From: an uncultured beta proteobacterium | Lineage (GTDB): Bacteria; Pseudomonadota; Gammaproteobacteria; Burkholderiales; Burkholderiaceae_C | DNA: 6,332 bases | Direction of reading: 5' to 3' | Assembly (NCBI GenBank): GCA_903870955.1 | Contig: CAIQEX010000204.1 | Coordinates: forward strand, 1-6,332 | In this document: positions 1 to 6,332 of the stretch, in pieces | How the letters are laid out: each line of letters begins with the position of its first letter | How positions within the stretch are numbered: the stretch's first letter is position 1 | Translations under genes and position numbers: made by a program | Notes under the pieces: generated by a model | Told to the model about the DNA's origin: nothing | Databases searched by the model: none | Seen by the model: only the letters and a program-made list of their open reading frames with translations

Positions 1-1864
1 ATACCAGCGCAATCAGGCAGGTCTCGGCAATGATGGTGATCGGATGTTGCCAGTCATTGCCATAGGCGCCAAACATGCAGATCTTCATGGCCCGCACCAC
101 CCAGGTCAGCGGCAGCCAGGGACTGATTTCGCTGAACAGGGTGCCACTGAGCTCCACCGGCAATATGCCGCCAGAACTCGAGAGCTGCACCGCCAGAAAA
201 ATCATCGAGGCGGCCTTGCCCGCGTCTCCCATCACACGCGTCAGTGCGAACACGATGCACAGGAACGTCAGCGATGACAGCGCCAGCGTCAGCGTGAACA
301 AATCGGTTCGGACCACCCGAATCTGCAAACCCCAAACCACGGTGGCATACAGCAGCGCAGCTTGCAGCATGACCACGATGAACGGGATCGCCATCTTGCC
401 CAGTAACTTGGCCGGGCTGGAGAAATTTTGCGCCCCCTTGGGCAGCACCCGGACGTGAATCAGGAATGCAGCCACACCGGCACCCAGCCAAAGAGCCGCA
501 GGAATTATGTTGGGTGCAAAGCCGCTGCCGCTGTTGGGCACCGCGGCCTCCACTTCCACCAGGGGGCTGACGGAATTGGCCAGGCCCTGTGCGCTGCCAT
601 CGGGCTTGTCGACGTCACCCGGCAAGGAGTCCCAGAGCAAATCCAGACCGGCACTGAGCCGGTCTGCGCCTTGCCGCGCATTCTGTGCGCCCTGGGCCAG
701 CGCCGTGGTGCCACTCACCAACGCGTCGGTGCCGCGGTCCAGTTCATCGAGTTGGCTGTCTTCCGGCAACTTCTGCACCATGGTGCGCAGACCCAGGTTG
801 AGGGCGCGCAAGCCGGTGGTCAATGTCCCCAAGCCGGTGTTGAGCTTGTCGGCGCCTTCTTCCAGCTTGCTGTGCGCTTCCGCTGCGGACTGTATCCCGG
901 TGTCCAGTTGCGTCACGCCGGTGTAAAGCTGATCCAGACCCTCGGTTACTTTGGCAGGCACCATGATGCTGTCGCGGGCCTGGTCCCTGAAGCTGGCAAC
1001 ACCGCCACGGATCACCTGGCTGCCGCCTTTCAGTTCGCTCATGCCCTTGCTGAGTTCGACATGTCCGGCGGCCAATTGCTCGGCACCGGTTTTGAGCCGG
1101 TCCAGGTCACTGTTGCGCGGCCGCTTGGCGTCCAGCGTCTTGAGCCCGGTTCCCAGTTGTCGCATGCCGCTGTTGAGCTGGTCGACACCGCTGTTGAGGC
1201 GTTGGGACCCGCTCACGGTCTGATGCGCGCCATTCACCAGGGGCACCATGCCACGGCTCAGTTCATGCGCGCCGGTGCGCAGTTGGCTCACACCCTGGCG
1301 CAGTCGGTCCACGCTGCGCTGTGAGCCCGCGGCATTCAGGAGCACCAGTTTCCAGCGCCGCTCGTTCAGGCTTTCATTGACGTCATGGCCCAGTTCTTTG
1401 GCAAAGTTACGCGCCAACAGCGCGCTCTCGAAGTTGTTGCCCTCAGAGGTGTAGACCACCAGTTTGCCGGCGCCGGCCTCATGGCCGGGAATGGCGTTGG
1501 AACTGAAGTCGGGCGGAATCACCAGCGCAAAGGCCAGAGCGCCGCTACGCACCTGCTCGCGCGCCTCGGCTTCATTGGCAAAATCCTTGAAACCAAAGGT
1601 CTTCTTTTGGCGCAGGGAGGCGGCCACTTCCCACCCCACGTTAAAGACCTGGCCGCGGTATTCCACGCCCTTGTCCTGGTTCACCAGGCCTGCGGGCAAG
1701 GCGCCAATTTTGGAGGCCGGGTCCCACACGCTGGAAAGGTAAATGAACGCATACAAGGCTGGAATCAGTGCCACCAGCAGCGTGGCAGGAAACAGCTTGG
1801 GATAGCGCAAGAAGGCCCGCGTCTCCATGCGCAGGATATACAGAATTTGTGACAGCAATTTCAT
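1..1864 (-). CDS. YhgE/Pip-family membrane protein with ABC-2 permease-like C-terminus (partial, 3' end outside window)
   Basis: The reading frame is open from an ATG at 1864-1862 to the left edge, giving 621 residues with no stop. I translated it throughout and found no frameshift. Residues about 26-43 form a first membrane segment, followed by the family-typical stretch YLSSVWDPASKIGALPAGLV and NQDKG. A LVIPPDFS motif lies near residues 148-155. A long Leu/Gly heptad region spans residues 188-410. Hydrophobic segments follow at about 452-470, 492-512, 523-541 and 551-567, with the SSSGGILPVEL signature at 562-572 and another segment beginning near 605. This order matches YhgE/Pip proteins, which include lactococcal phage infection protein and are related to YueB/EsaA of Gram-positive secretion systems. 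ABC-2-type permeases share the C-terminal fold. The role in proteobacteria is not established, and efflux or envelope transport is only inferred. Probably around 100 residues are missing. The start is supported by the membrane segment beginning about 25 residues in, although the ribosome site is weak. Confidence 0.85.
   Translation of the reverse strand, partial: MKLLSQILYILRMETRAFLRYPKLFPATLLVALIPALYAFIYLSSVWDPASKIGALPAGLVNQDKGVEYRGQVFNVGWEVAASLRQKKTFGFKDFANEAEAREQVRSGALAFALVIPPDFSSNAIPGHEAGAGKLVVYTSEGNNFESALLARNFAKELGHDVNESLNERRWKLVLLNAAGSQRSVDRLRQGVSQLRTGAHELSRGMVPLVNGAHQTVSGSQRLNSGVDQLNSGMRQLGTGLKTLDAKRPRNSDLDRLKTGAEQLAAGHVELSKGMSELKGGSQVIRGGVASFRDQARDSIMVPAKVTEGLDQLYTGVTQLDTGIQSAAEAHSKLEEGADKLNTGLGTLTTGLRALNLGLRTMVQKLPEDSQLDELDRGTDALVSGTTALAQGAQNARQGADRLSAGLDLLWDSLPGDVDKPDGSAQGLANSVSPLVEVEAAVPNSGSGFAPNIIPAALWLGAGVAAFLIHVRVLPKGAQNFSSPAKLLGKMAIPFIVVMLQAALLYATVVWGLQIRVVRTDLFTLTLALSSLTFLCIVFALTRVMGDAGKAASMIFLAVQLSSSGGILPVELSGTLFSEISPWLPLTWVVRAMKICMFGAYGNDWQHPITIIAETCLIALV
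635..1303 (-). repeat. Array of about 25 Leu-x-x-Gly heptads encoded within the YhgE/Pip gene
   Basis: Residues 188-410 of the YhgE/Pip protein repeat with strict seven-residue spacing, in the form L-x-x-G-x-x-x (for example LRQGVSQ, LRTGAHE, LNSGVDQ, LNSGMRQ). There are four blocks: residues 188-243 (8 units), 257-298 (about 5), 313-361 (7, one degenerate) and 375-409 (5). They are separated by short non-repeating linkers such as the one around KRPRNSD. The pattern corresponds to the heptads catalogued as xxxLxxG repeats (TIGR03057) and is characteristic of this family. It should form long helical rods outside the cytoplasmic membrane. At DNA level the units have mostly diverged; the clearest identity is CTCAACAGCGG, present twice 21 bases apart. 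Confidence 0.85.
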
Positions 1865-1894
1865 GGCCTATTGTGACGCAGTGTCAGACGCGCT

Positions 1895-1917
1895 GCACGG
1901 GGGATGTTGACCCGTGC
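1895..1917. promoter_or_regulatory. Perfect 7-base inverted repeat in the divergent intergenic region, candidate operator
   Basis: GCACGGG at 1895-1901 is matched exactly by its reverse complement CCCGTGC at 1911-1917, with nine bases between the arms. The repeat is near the middle of the 103-base gap between the divergent YhgE/Pip gene and pilU. Its right arm overlaps the candidate -35 box of pilU. That position would suit a repressor site, but I do not recognise the motif as belonging to a named regulator. A chance repeat in GC-rich DNA remains possible. Confidence 0.35.
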
Positions 1918-1935
1918 GCCGTAGCCGCAGATACT
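1907..1935 (+). promoter_or_regulatory. Candidate sigma-70 promoter for pilU
   Basis: TTGACC at 1907-1912 matches five of six positions of the -35 consensus. Exactly 17 bases later comes GATACT at 1930-1935, which matches four of six -10 positions, including the key second A and final T. Transcription would begin near 1942 and leave a leader of roughly 26 bases before the pilU ATG at 1968. No strong Shine-Dalgarno sequence is visible in that leader. I found no equally good promoter for the divergent gene. Confidence 0.42.
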
Positions 1936-1967
1936 TTGCGCTGCTGTCACCCCGGGTTCCATAAAAC

Positions 1968-3257
1968 ATGTCCACACTGACCGAAGAACAGGCGCGAGCC
2001 TACATGCACAAGCTGCTAGCCGCCATGAGCCAGGCCGGCGGCTCTGACCTTTTCATTGCCAACGACTTCCCGCCGAGCATGAAGGCCCACGGCAACATGC
2101 AGGCCCTGACCCAGCAAAAGCTGAACGGTGAAATGACCCGGGTGTTTGCCGAGTCGCTGATGAACGAAAAACAGCGCGCCGAATTCGCCAAAGAGATGGA
2201 GTGCAATTTCGCCATCAGCATTCCCGGTGTCTCGCGCTTTCGGGTCAACGTTTATGTGCAGCAGCAGAACGTGGGCATGGTGGTGCGCACCATCGCCTCT
2301 GAAATTCCGAATTTTGAAAAACTGGGCCTGCCTCCAGTGCTCAAAGATGTGATCATGAACAAGCGCGGTCTGGTGCTGGTGGTGGGTGGCACAGGCTCGG
2401 GCAAATCGACCTCGCTGGCCGCCATGATTGACTACCGCAACAGCACCTCGGCGGGTCACATCATCACCGTCGAAGACCCGGTCGAATACGTGCATGCATC
2501 CAAAAAATCCCTGGTCAGCCACCGCGAGGTGGGTGTGGACACGCACAGCTGGCACCATGCGCTGAAGAACACCTTGCGTCAGGCACCGGATGTGATTTTG
2601 ATCGGTGAAATTCGCGACCCCGAGACCATGGAGCACGCCATCGCGTTTGCCGAAACCGGCCACCTGTGTCTGGGTACGTTGCACGCCAACAATGCCAACC
2701 AGGCGATTGACCGCATCATCAACTTCTTTCCGGATGAACGGCGCAACCAGTTGCTGATGGACTTGTCGGCCAATTTGCGCTCCATCATCTCGCAGCGTCT
2801 GGTGCGCACCGAAGACGGCAAGGGCCGCAAGGCGGCGATCGAGATTTTGCTGAACACCCCGACCATTGCCGAGCGTATTTTTAAAGGACAGTTTGGCGAC
2901 ATCAAGACCATCATGGAGCGCTCGCGTGAGTTGGGCATGCGCACTTTCGACTGGGCACTTTTCGATCTTTACAACGATGGCTTCATTTCCTACGAGGAGG
3001 CGATTCGCAACGCCGACTCGGCAAATGAATTGCGCCTCTCGCTGAAGCTCAAAAGCAAGCGCGGCGAACCGGCAGGCGCCGACGGTCCCACCTTGTCACT
3101 CGACCACGGACCCAGTGCCGAAGAGGTCGAAGCCCAGCGCCAGGAGGAGTTGCGCAAGCAGGTCCAACGCAAGCGCGAACTGGAAGACCAGGAACTCGAG
3201 CGCAAGATGAAAGCCAAGGGCATCGACAGCCGCTTTTCCGAGGGCAAGTCGGGCTAA
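1968..3257 (+). CDS. pilU: PilU, accessory type IV pilus retraction ATPase
   Basis: This 429-residue protein belongs to the PilT/PilU family of hexameric secretion ATPases, which act at the cytoplasmic base of type IV pili to drive retraction for twitching motility and DNA or phage uptake. PilU generally works together with PilT. An N-terminal PAS-like domain covers about residues 1-110. The Walker A motif GGTGSGKST is at 140-148, the Asp box ITVEDPVEYVH at 166-176, the Walker B motif DVILIGEIRD at 208-217, and the His box GHLCLGTLHAN at 231-241. The C-terminal region KTIMERSRELGMRTFDWALF (from residue 313), followed by ISYEEAIRNADSANELRL, is typical of PilU. PilT has an AIRNLIRE motif there instead. 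The usual length is about 380 residues; here a charged tail adds residues 366-429, of which about 383-417 look helical or coiled-coil. The start gives the normal PilU N-terminus, and the next in-frame Met is residue 13. No pilT lies immediately upstream. Confidence 0.93.
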   Translation: MSTLTEEQARAYMHKLLAAMSQAGGSDLFIANDFPPSMKAHGNMQALTQQKLNGEMTRVFAESLMNEKQRAEFAKEMECNFAISIPGVSRFRVNVYVQQQNVGMVVRTIASEIPNFEKLGLPPVLKDVIMNKRGLVLVVGGTGSGKSTSLAAMIDYRNSTSAGHIITVEDPVEYVHASKKSLVSHREVGVDTHSWHHALKNTLRQAPDVILIGEIRDPETMEHAIAFAETGHLCLGTLHANNANQAIDRIINFFPDERRNQLLMDLSANLRSIISQRLVRTEDGKGRKAAIEILLNTPTIAERIFKGQFGDIKTIMERSRELGMRTFDWALFDLYNDGFISYEEAIRNADSANELRLSLKLKSKRGEPAGADGPTLSLDHGPSAEEVEAQRQEELRKQVQRKRELEDQELERKMKAKGIDSRFSEGKSG

Positions 3258-3316
3258 TCCATGGACCCGGACGCGGCGCATAGGCGCATCGAGGGCCGTG
3301 TTTTCAGGTGCGCACT
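3258..3316. other. Convergent intergenic gap without a clear terminator
   Basis: Fifty-nine bases separate the pilU stop from the stop of the opposing flavoprotein gene. The gap contains a short direct repeat (GGCGCAT twice, one base apart), a possible four-base-pair GCGC hairpin, a TTTT run at 3301-3304 and the palindrome GTGCGCAC at 3308-3315. None combines a strong GC stem with a following T-run on either strand, so I do not call an intrinsic terminator. Transcripts from both sides may end by Rho or overlap. Confidence 0.5.
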
Positions 3317-4435
3317 TTACGACGCAGAGTCGCGGTAGCGGCGTAGAAAGCGCCGGTCAATCCAGTCTTTGAGCCACCAGACCCAATGGCCTTCGGCGCT
3401 GTGTTTGCCCCAACTGGCTATGGCGTAGCGGTCGCCGCATGAAATGAGGTTCAGTGTTTTTTCGGGTGGCTGGTGTTCGGCAAGCGGCTGCCCGGCCAAT
3501 GTGGCGGCCAGATTCATCGACAGTGCGGGTCCCGCACGCACCGCATAGACGCCGCTGCGGGCCAGCGTGCGGTCGGTACGGGTGCTGACATCGCCAGCGG
3601 CAAATACCTGCGGGTGGCTGGTGGAGCGTTGGCATGCGTCCACCGCAACAAAACCAAGCGCATCCAGACCCAGGCCACTGGTCAGCAACCACGCGGGCGC
3701 TTGCGCACCGGTGGCCATCAGCGGCACGTCACAGGCCAGCGTGCCGCCACGGGACAGCACGACTTCGCCCGGGCGAACGCCGGCGGCACTCTCGGGCAGC
3801 AAGGTGATCTTGCGCCGGAGCAGGGCGGCCTTGATGCGGCCCTGCACGCCTTCCGCATAGCCGGCACCCAGCGGTGTGTCGCCGCATAACAAGGTGATGG
3901 CGGACTGCGGCAGCCGCTTGCGCACCGCCATGGCCAACTCGATGCCGGCTGCACCCGCACCGATCACGGCGATGCGCAGGGGCTTGGTCTGCGCCATCTC
4001 GACGACTTTGGGCCAGTGCACACCAAAGGCTTCTATCGGGCGGATAAACAGGGCGTGCTCACGCGCGCCGGGCATGCTTTGCTCGATCAGCGCGCGGTTT
4101 TGCACCGGGCCGGTGTTGATGGACAACCAGTCGTAGCGCAACACGCTGCCGTCATCGAGTGTCACCGTTTGTGCGCTGGCATCCATGCCACGCACGTTGC
4201 GCTGAATCCAGCGGATGCCACTGCGCCGCACCAGGGGCTCCAGCGGTATCACGCAGTCTTCCAACGCATAGTGGCCAGCGACAAAGCCAGGCACCATGCC
4301 GGAATAGAGCTGCCGGTCATACGGTGCAATCAACGTCACCTGCGCACCGGCCCAGGGGGATTGCGCCATTTGCGACAACACGTGCACATGCGCATGGCCC
4401 GCGCCAAGAAGTAATAGCTGCCGTGCCGGGCTCAT
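3317..4435 (-). CDS. Stand-alone FAD/NAD(P)-dependent oxidoreductase resembling the N-terminal half of SelD fusion proteins
   Basis: This 372-residue flavoprotein has two Rossmann motifs: LLLLGAGHAHVHVL at residues 7-20 for FAD, and IAVIGAGAAGIELA at 155-168 for NAD(P)H. The second FAD contact is VFAAGDVS at 277-284. The segments GAGHAHVHVL, YSGMVPGFVAGHY (44-56), SGVYAVRAGP (294-303) and NLISCGDRYAIASWG (329-343) match, from memory, the family that occurs either fused to selenide-water dikinase or alone (TIGR03169). Overall it resembles type II NADH dehydrogenases and sulfide:quinone reductases. It has no CxxxxC redox pair, so it is not a classical disulfide reductase. The electron acceptor is unknown; a quinone is plausible. 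The aromatic and basic C-terminus (WVWWLKDWIDRRFLRRY) could be an amphipathic membrane-contact helix. An ATG at 4504 would add 23 residues of poor quality inside the upstream gene. The ATG at 4435 is preferred because it has a GGAG site and an ATGA overlap. Confidence 0.87.
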   Translation of the reverse strand: MSPARQLLLLGAGHAHVHVLSQMAQSPWAGAQVTLIAPYDRQLYSGMVPGFVAGHYALEDCVIPLEPLVRRSGIRWIQRNVRGMDASAQTVTLDDGSVLRYDWLSINTGPVQNRALIEQSMPGAREHALFIRPIEAFGVHWPKVVEMAQTKPLRIAVIGAGAAGIELAMAVRKRLPQSAITLLCGDTPLGAGYAEGVQGRIKAALLRRKITLLPESAAGVRPGEVVLSRGGTLACDVPLMATGAQAPAWLLTSGLGLDALGFVAVDACQRSTSHPQVFAAGDVSTRTDRTLARSGVYAVRAGPALSMNLAATLAGQPLAEHQPPEKTLNLISCGDRYAIASWGKHSAEGHWVWWLKDWIDRRFLRRYRDSAS

Positions 4436-4445
4436 CCAAGTCTCC
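4432..4445 (-). promoter_or_regulatory. Ribosome binding site and ATGA stop-start overlap coupling the two flavoprotein genes
   Basis: On the minus strand GGAG lies at 4445-4442, six bases before the ATG at 4435-4433. The TGA stop of the upstream gene occupies 4434-4432, so start and stop share bases as ATGA. This arrangement decides the start of the downstream flavoprotein gene and indicates translational coupling within one transcript. Confidence 0.8.
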
Positions 4446-6332
4446 AGTCGTGAAACTTCTGCGCCCAGCGCAGCAGCGCGGCGGGTTGGTGGGCGCGGCG
4501 CCATTGGCCGGCGGCATATTTGTTGGCTTCGGACATCGTGGGGTAGCTGTGGATGGTGCCCAGAATCTTGCCCAAACCCAGGCCGTGTTGCATGGCCAGC
4601 ACGTATTCGGCCAGCAACTCAGCGGCCTGCGCACCGGCAATCGTGACGCCCAGAATGCGATCCTTACCCGGCATGGTCAGCACCTTGACGAAACCCTGCG
4701 TGGCGCCGTCGGCAATGGCGCGGTCCAGTTCGGCGATGTCAAAGCGGGTGACCTCATAGGCGATGCCCTGGGCCTGTGCCTCACGCTCGTTGAGGCCAAC
4801 GCGGGCGATTTCGGGATCGATAAACGTAGCCTGCGGAATCGCCTTGGTGTTCACCCGAAAGCGCTTGAAGTCGCCAAACAGCGCGTTCACCGTGGCGTAC
4901 CAGGCCTGATGCGCCGCCACATGGGTGAACTGGTAGGGGCCGGCCACGTCACCGGCGGCATAGATGTTGGGGTAGAGGGTTTGCAGCGTGTCATCGGTGG
5001 TGATGGTTTTGTCGGTGGCAATGCCCAGTTCTTCCAAACCATAGCCGGTGAGCCGCGCCGCACGACCGACTGCGCACAGCAACTCATCGAAGGGCATGCG
5101 AACTTCCTGGCCCTGGTGCAACAGCACCAGCACTTTGCTATCGCCTTGCATCTCGCAGCGCAGCGCCTGGTGGTGGGTGAGCACCTGCACGCCGTCTGCC
5201 TCCAGAGCGGCTTGGGCAAAGCTGGACACCTCGTCGTCCTCGCGCAACAGCAATCGGGGCGCCATCTCGACTTGCGTCACGTCCGCACCCAAGCGTGCAA
5301 AGGCCTGCGCCAACTCGCAGCCAATCGGCCCGCCACCCAGCACCACCCAACGCCGGGGCAGGCGCTCCAGCGTGGCCAGATGCGCCCACAGCGTGTCACT
5401 GGTCAGATAGCCCACTTCGCGCAAGCCCGGTAGCGGCGGCACCACCGGCTGTGCGCCGGCGGCAATCACGATGGCGCGCGTGGTCAGCCGCTGCGTGCCA
5501 CCACCCGTGAGGGCAATCTCCACCGTCCAGGGGTTGACGATTTTGGCGTAGCCCTGCACCACATCCACGCCCAGCGCGGTGTAGCGTTCCACGCTGTCAT
5601 GGGGCTCAATCTCGGCTATCACCTGCTGCACGCGCTGCATCAATTTTTTGAAGTCGAAGGCGGGCTCAGTGGCGGTCAGACCGTAGCTGCTTGCATGGCG
5701 CATCTGATGCGCCAGCTTGGCGCTGCGGATCAGGGCCTTGCTGGGCACACAACCGTAGTTGAGGCAGTCGCCGCCCATTTTGTGGGCTTCGACCAGGGTG
5801 ACGCGGGCCTTGGCTGCGGCGGCAATGTAGGCCGAAACCAGCCCACCGGCGCCGCCACCGATCACCACCAGATTGCGCTCAAACCGGCGCGGTCTGGCAC
5901 TGCGCCAGGGGCCAAAAACACGCAGGCGCTCCCAGTGGCGCAAGACGCGACGCACCACCAGGGGAAACAGTCCCAGCAGCGCCAACGAACCCAGCAAAGC
6001 CGGGCTGACCACGTCGGACAGGCTGCGCAAATTACCCAACTGAATACCGGCGTTCACGTAGACCGCCGTGCCCACCAGCATGCCGAGTTGGCTGACCCAG
6101 TAAAAGGTCCAGGTGCGCAGTGATGTGAGCCCCATGGTCAGGTTGATCAGAAAGAACGGCACCACCGGAATCAGCCGCAGGCTCAGCAGATACAACCAGC
6201 CCGCACGCTGCACACCGGCATTTATTTCGCCAAGTTGCTGGGCAAACCGTGCCTGCACCCAATCGCGCAACAGCAGGCGCGCCATCCAGAAAGACAGGGT
6301 TGCGCCCAGACTGGAGGCAAACGACACCAGCA
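4432..6332 (-). CDS. TVP38/TMEM64 (VTT/DedA-like) membrane domain fused to a mercuric-reductase-like FAD/NAD(P) disulfide oxidoreductase (partial, 5' end outside window)
   Basis: The frame is open through the right edge. A GTG at 6327 is probably an internal Val, because the residues around it (LVSFASSLGAT) already lie inside the VTT domain. I number residues from that Val; 631 are seen. Residues 1-130 are a VTT/DedA-like domain with RLIPVVPFFLINLTMG (51-66), WVSQLGMLVGT (77-87) and a final hydrophobic helix at about 108-125. A short basic linker follows. The enzyme part has FAD motif VVIGGGAGGLVSA (154-166), redox-active Cys188 and Cys193 in GGDCLNYGCVPSK, NAD(P)-binding VVLGGGPIGCELA (328-340), the second FAD motif YAAGDVAG (456-463) and a dimerisation domain to 631. 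The motif HSYPTMSE (593-600) has Tyr where dihydrolipoamide dehydrogenase has its catalytic His. There is no mercury-binding Cys pair at the C-terminus, so true mercuric reductase activity is unlikely. The substrate is unknown. Membrane attachment is strongly suggested. It is the upstream gene of the operon with the flavoprotein at 3317-4435. Confidence 0.9.
   Translation of the reverse strand, partial: LVSFASSLGATLSFWMARLLLRDWVQARFAQQLGEINAGVQRAGWLYLLSLRLIPVVPFFLINLTMGLTSLRTWTFYWVSQLGMLVGTAVYVNAGIQLGNLRSLSDVVSPALLGSLALLGLFPLVVRRVLRHWERLRVFGPWRSARPRRFERNLVVIGGGAGGLVSAYIAAAAKARVTLVEAHKMGGDCLNYGCVPSKALIRSAKLAHQMRHASSYGLTATEPAFDFKKLMQRVQQVIAEIEPHDSVERYTALGVDVVQGYAKIVNPWTVEIALTGGGTQRLTTRAIVIAAGAQPVVPPLPGLREVGYLTSDTLWAHLATLERLPRRWVVLGGGPIGCELAQAFARLGADVTQVEMAPRLLLREDDEVSSFAQAALEADGVQVLTHHQALRCEMQGDSKVLVLLHQGQEVRMPFDELLCAVGRAARLTGYGLEELGIATDKTITTDDTLQTLYPNIYAAGDVAGPYQFTHVAAHQAWYATVNALFGDFKRFRVNTKAIPQATFIDPEIARVGLNEREAQAQGIAYEVTRFDIAELDRAIADGATQGFVKVLTMPGKDRILGVTIAGAQAAELLAEYVLAMQHGLGLGKILGTIHSYPTMSEANKYAAGQWRRAHQPAALLRWAQKFHDWRLG

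Noticed and set aside
428..1324. A 298-codon open frame on the plus strand
   Set aside because: It lies entirely antisense to the heptad-rich part of the YhgE/Pip gene, and its composition follows from the opposite-strand codons. It has no recognisable domain, and the minus-strand frame is clearly the real one.
2016..2684. A 222-codon open frame on the minus strand within pilU
   Set aside because: It is a shadow of the PilU coding sequence, rich in His and Ala from complementary codons, with no family resemblance and no separate regulatory context.
3258..3316. Intrinsic terminator between the convergent genes
   Set aside because: Only short GC palindromes and a four-T run are present. No stable stem is followed directly by a T-run on either strand.
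4436..4504. N-terminal extension of the SelD-N-like flavoprotein to an ATG at 4504
   Set aside because: The extra 23 residues are Arg/Ala-rich and precede the conserved N-terminus, and they overlap the end of the upstream gene by 73 bases. The ATG at 4435 has a GGAG site at proper spacing and an ATGA overlap.
4159..5433. A 424-codon open frame on the plus strand
   Set aside because: It is antisense across both flavoprotein genes. The minus-strand products show complete FAD and NAD(P) motifs, whereas this frame shows no domain. Long antisense frames are common in GC-rich coding DNA.
4432..6332. Mercuric reductase (merA) call for the fusion protein
   Set aside because: The CxxxxC motif is present, but there is no N-terminal heavy-metal-binding domain, no C-terminal vicinal Cys pair and no mer neighbours in the window.

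Overview
The window is GC-rich, gene-dense bacterial DNA. Protein content and sequence style suggest a betaproteobacterium of the order Burkholderiales, most likely a Comamonadaceae (Rhodoferax-like) genome. This placement is inferred from remembered family resemblance, because the window has no rRNA or other marker gene. I see no tRNA, rRNA, CRISPR array, insertion sequence or phage gene. It looks like ordinary chromosome with four protein genes, two of them cut by the window edges.

Layout. (1) Positions 1-1864, minus strand: the first 621 residues of a YhgE/Pip-type membrane protein whose C-terminus lies beyond the left edge. It has one N-terminal membrane segment, a long extracytoplasmic region containing about 25 Leu-x-x-Gly heptads, and a C-terminal ABC-2-permease-like membrane bundle. 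(2) Positions 1865-1967: a 103-base divergent intergenic region with a plausible sigma-70 promoter for the rightward gene and a perfect 7-base inverted repeat overlapping its -35 box. (3) Positions 1968-3257, plus strand: pilU, an accessory type IV pilus retraction ATPase with an unusual charged, probably helical C-terminal tail. pilT is not next to it. (4) Positions 3258-3316: a short convergent gap without a convincing terminator. (5) Positions 6332-3317, minus strand: a two-gene operon. Its first gene enters from the right edge and fuses a TVP38/TMEM64 (VTT/DedA-like) membrane domain to a complete FAD/NAD(P) disulfide oxidoreductase. Its second gene is a stand-alone flavoprotein resembling the N-terminal half of SelD fusion proteins. 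The two overlap by ATGA and are probably translationally coupled.

How they fit together. The two flavoproteins are very likely co-expressed and may both work at the inner membrane, one through its VTT domain and the other possibly through an aromatic and basic C-terminal helix. Their substrates cannot be read from sequence. YhgE and PilU share a control region but have no established functional link. The parts most worth following are the VTT-disulfide reductase fusion with its SelD-N-like partner, and the PilU tail. Nothing here amounts to a clearly new system on sequence alone.
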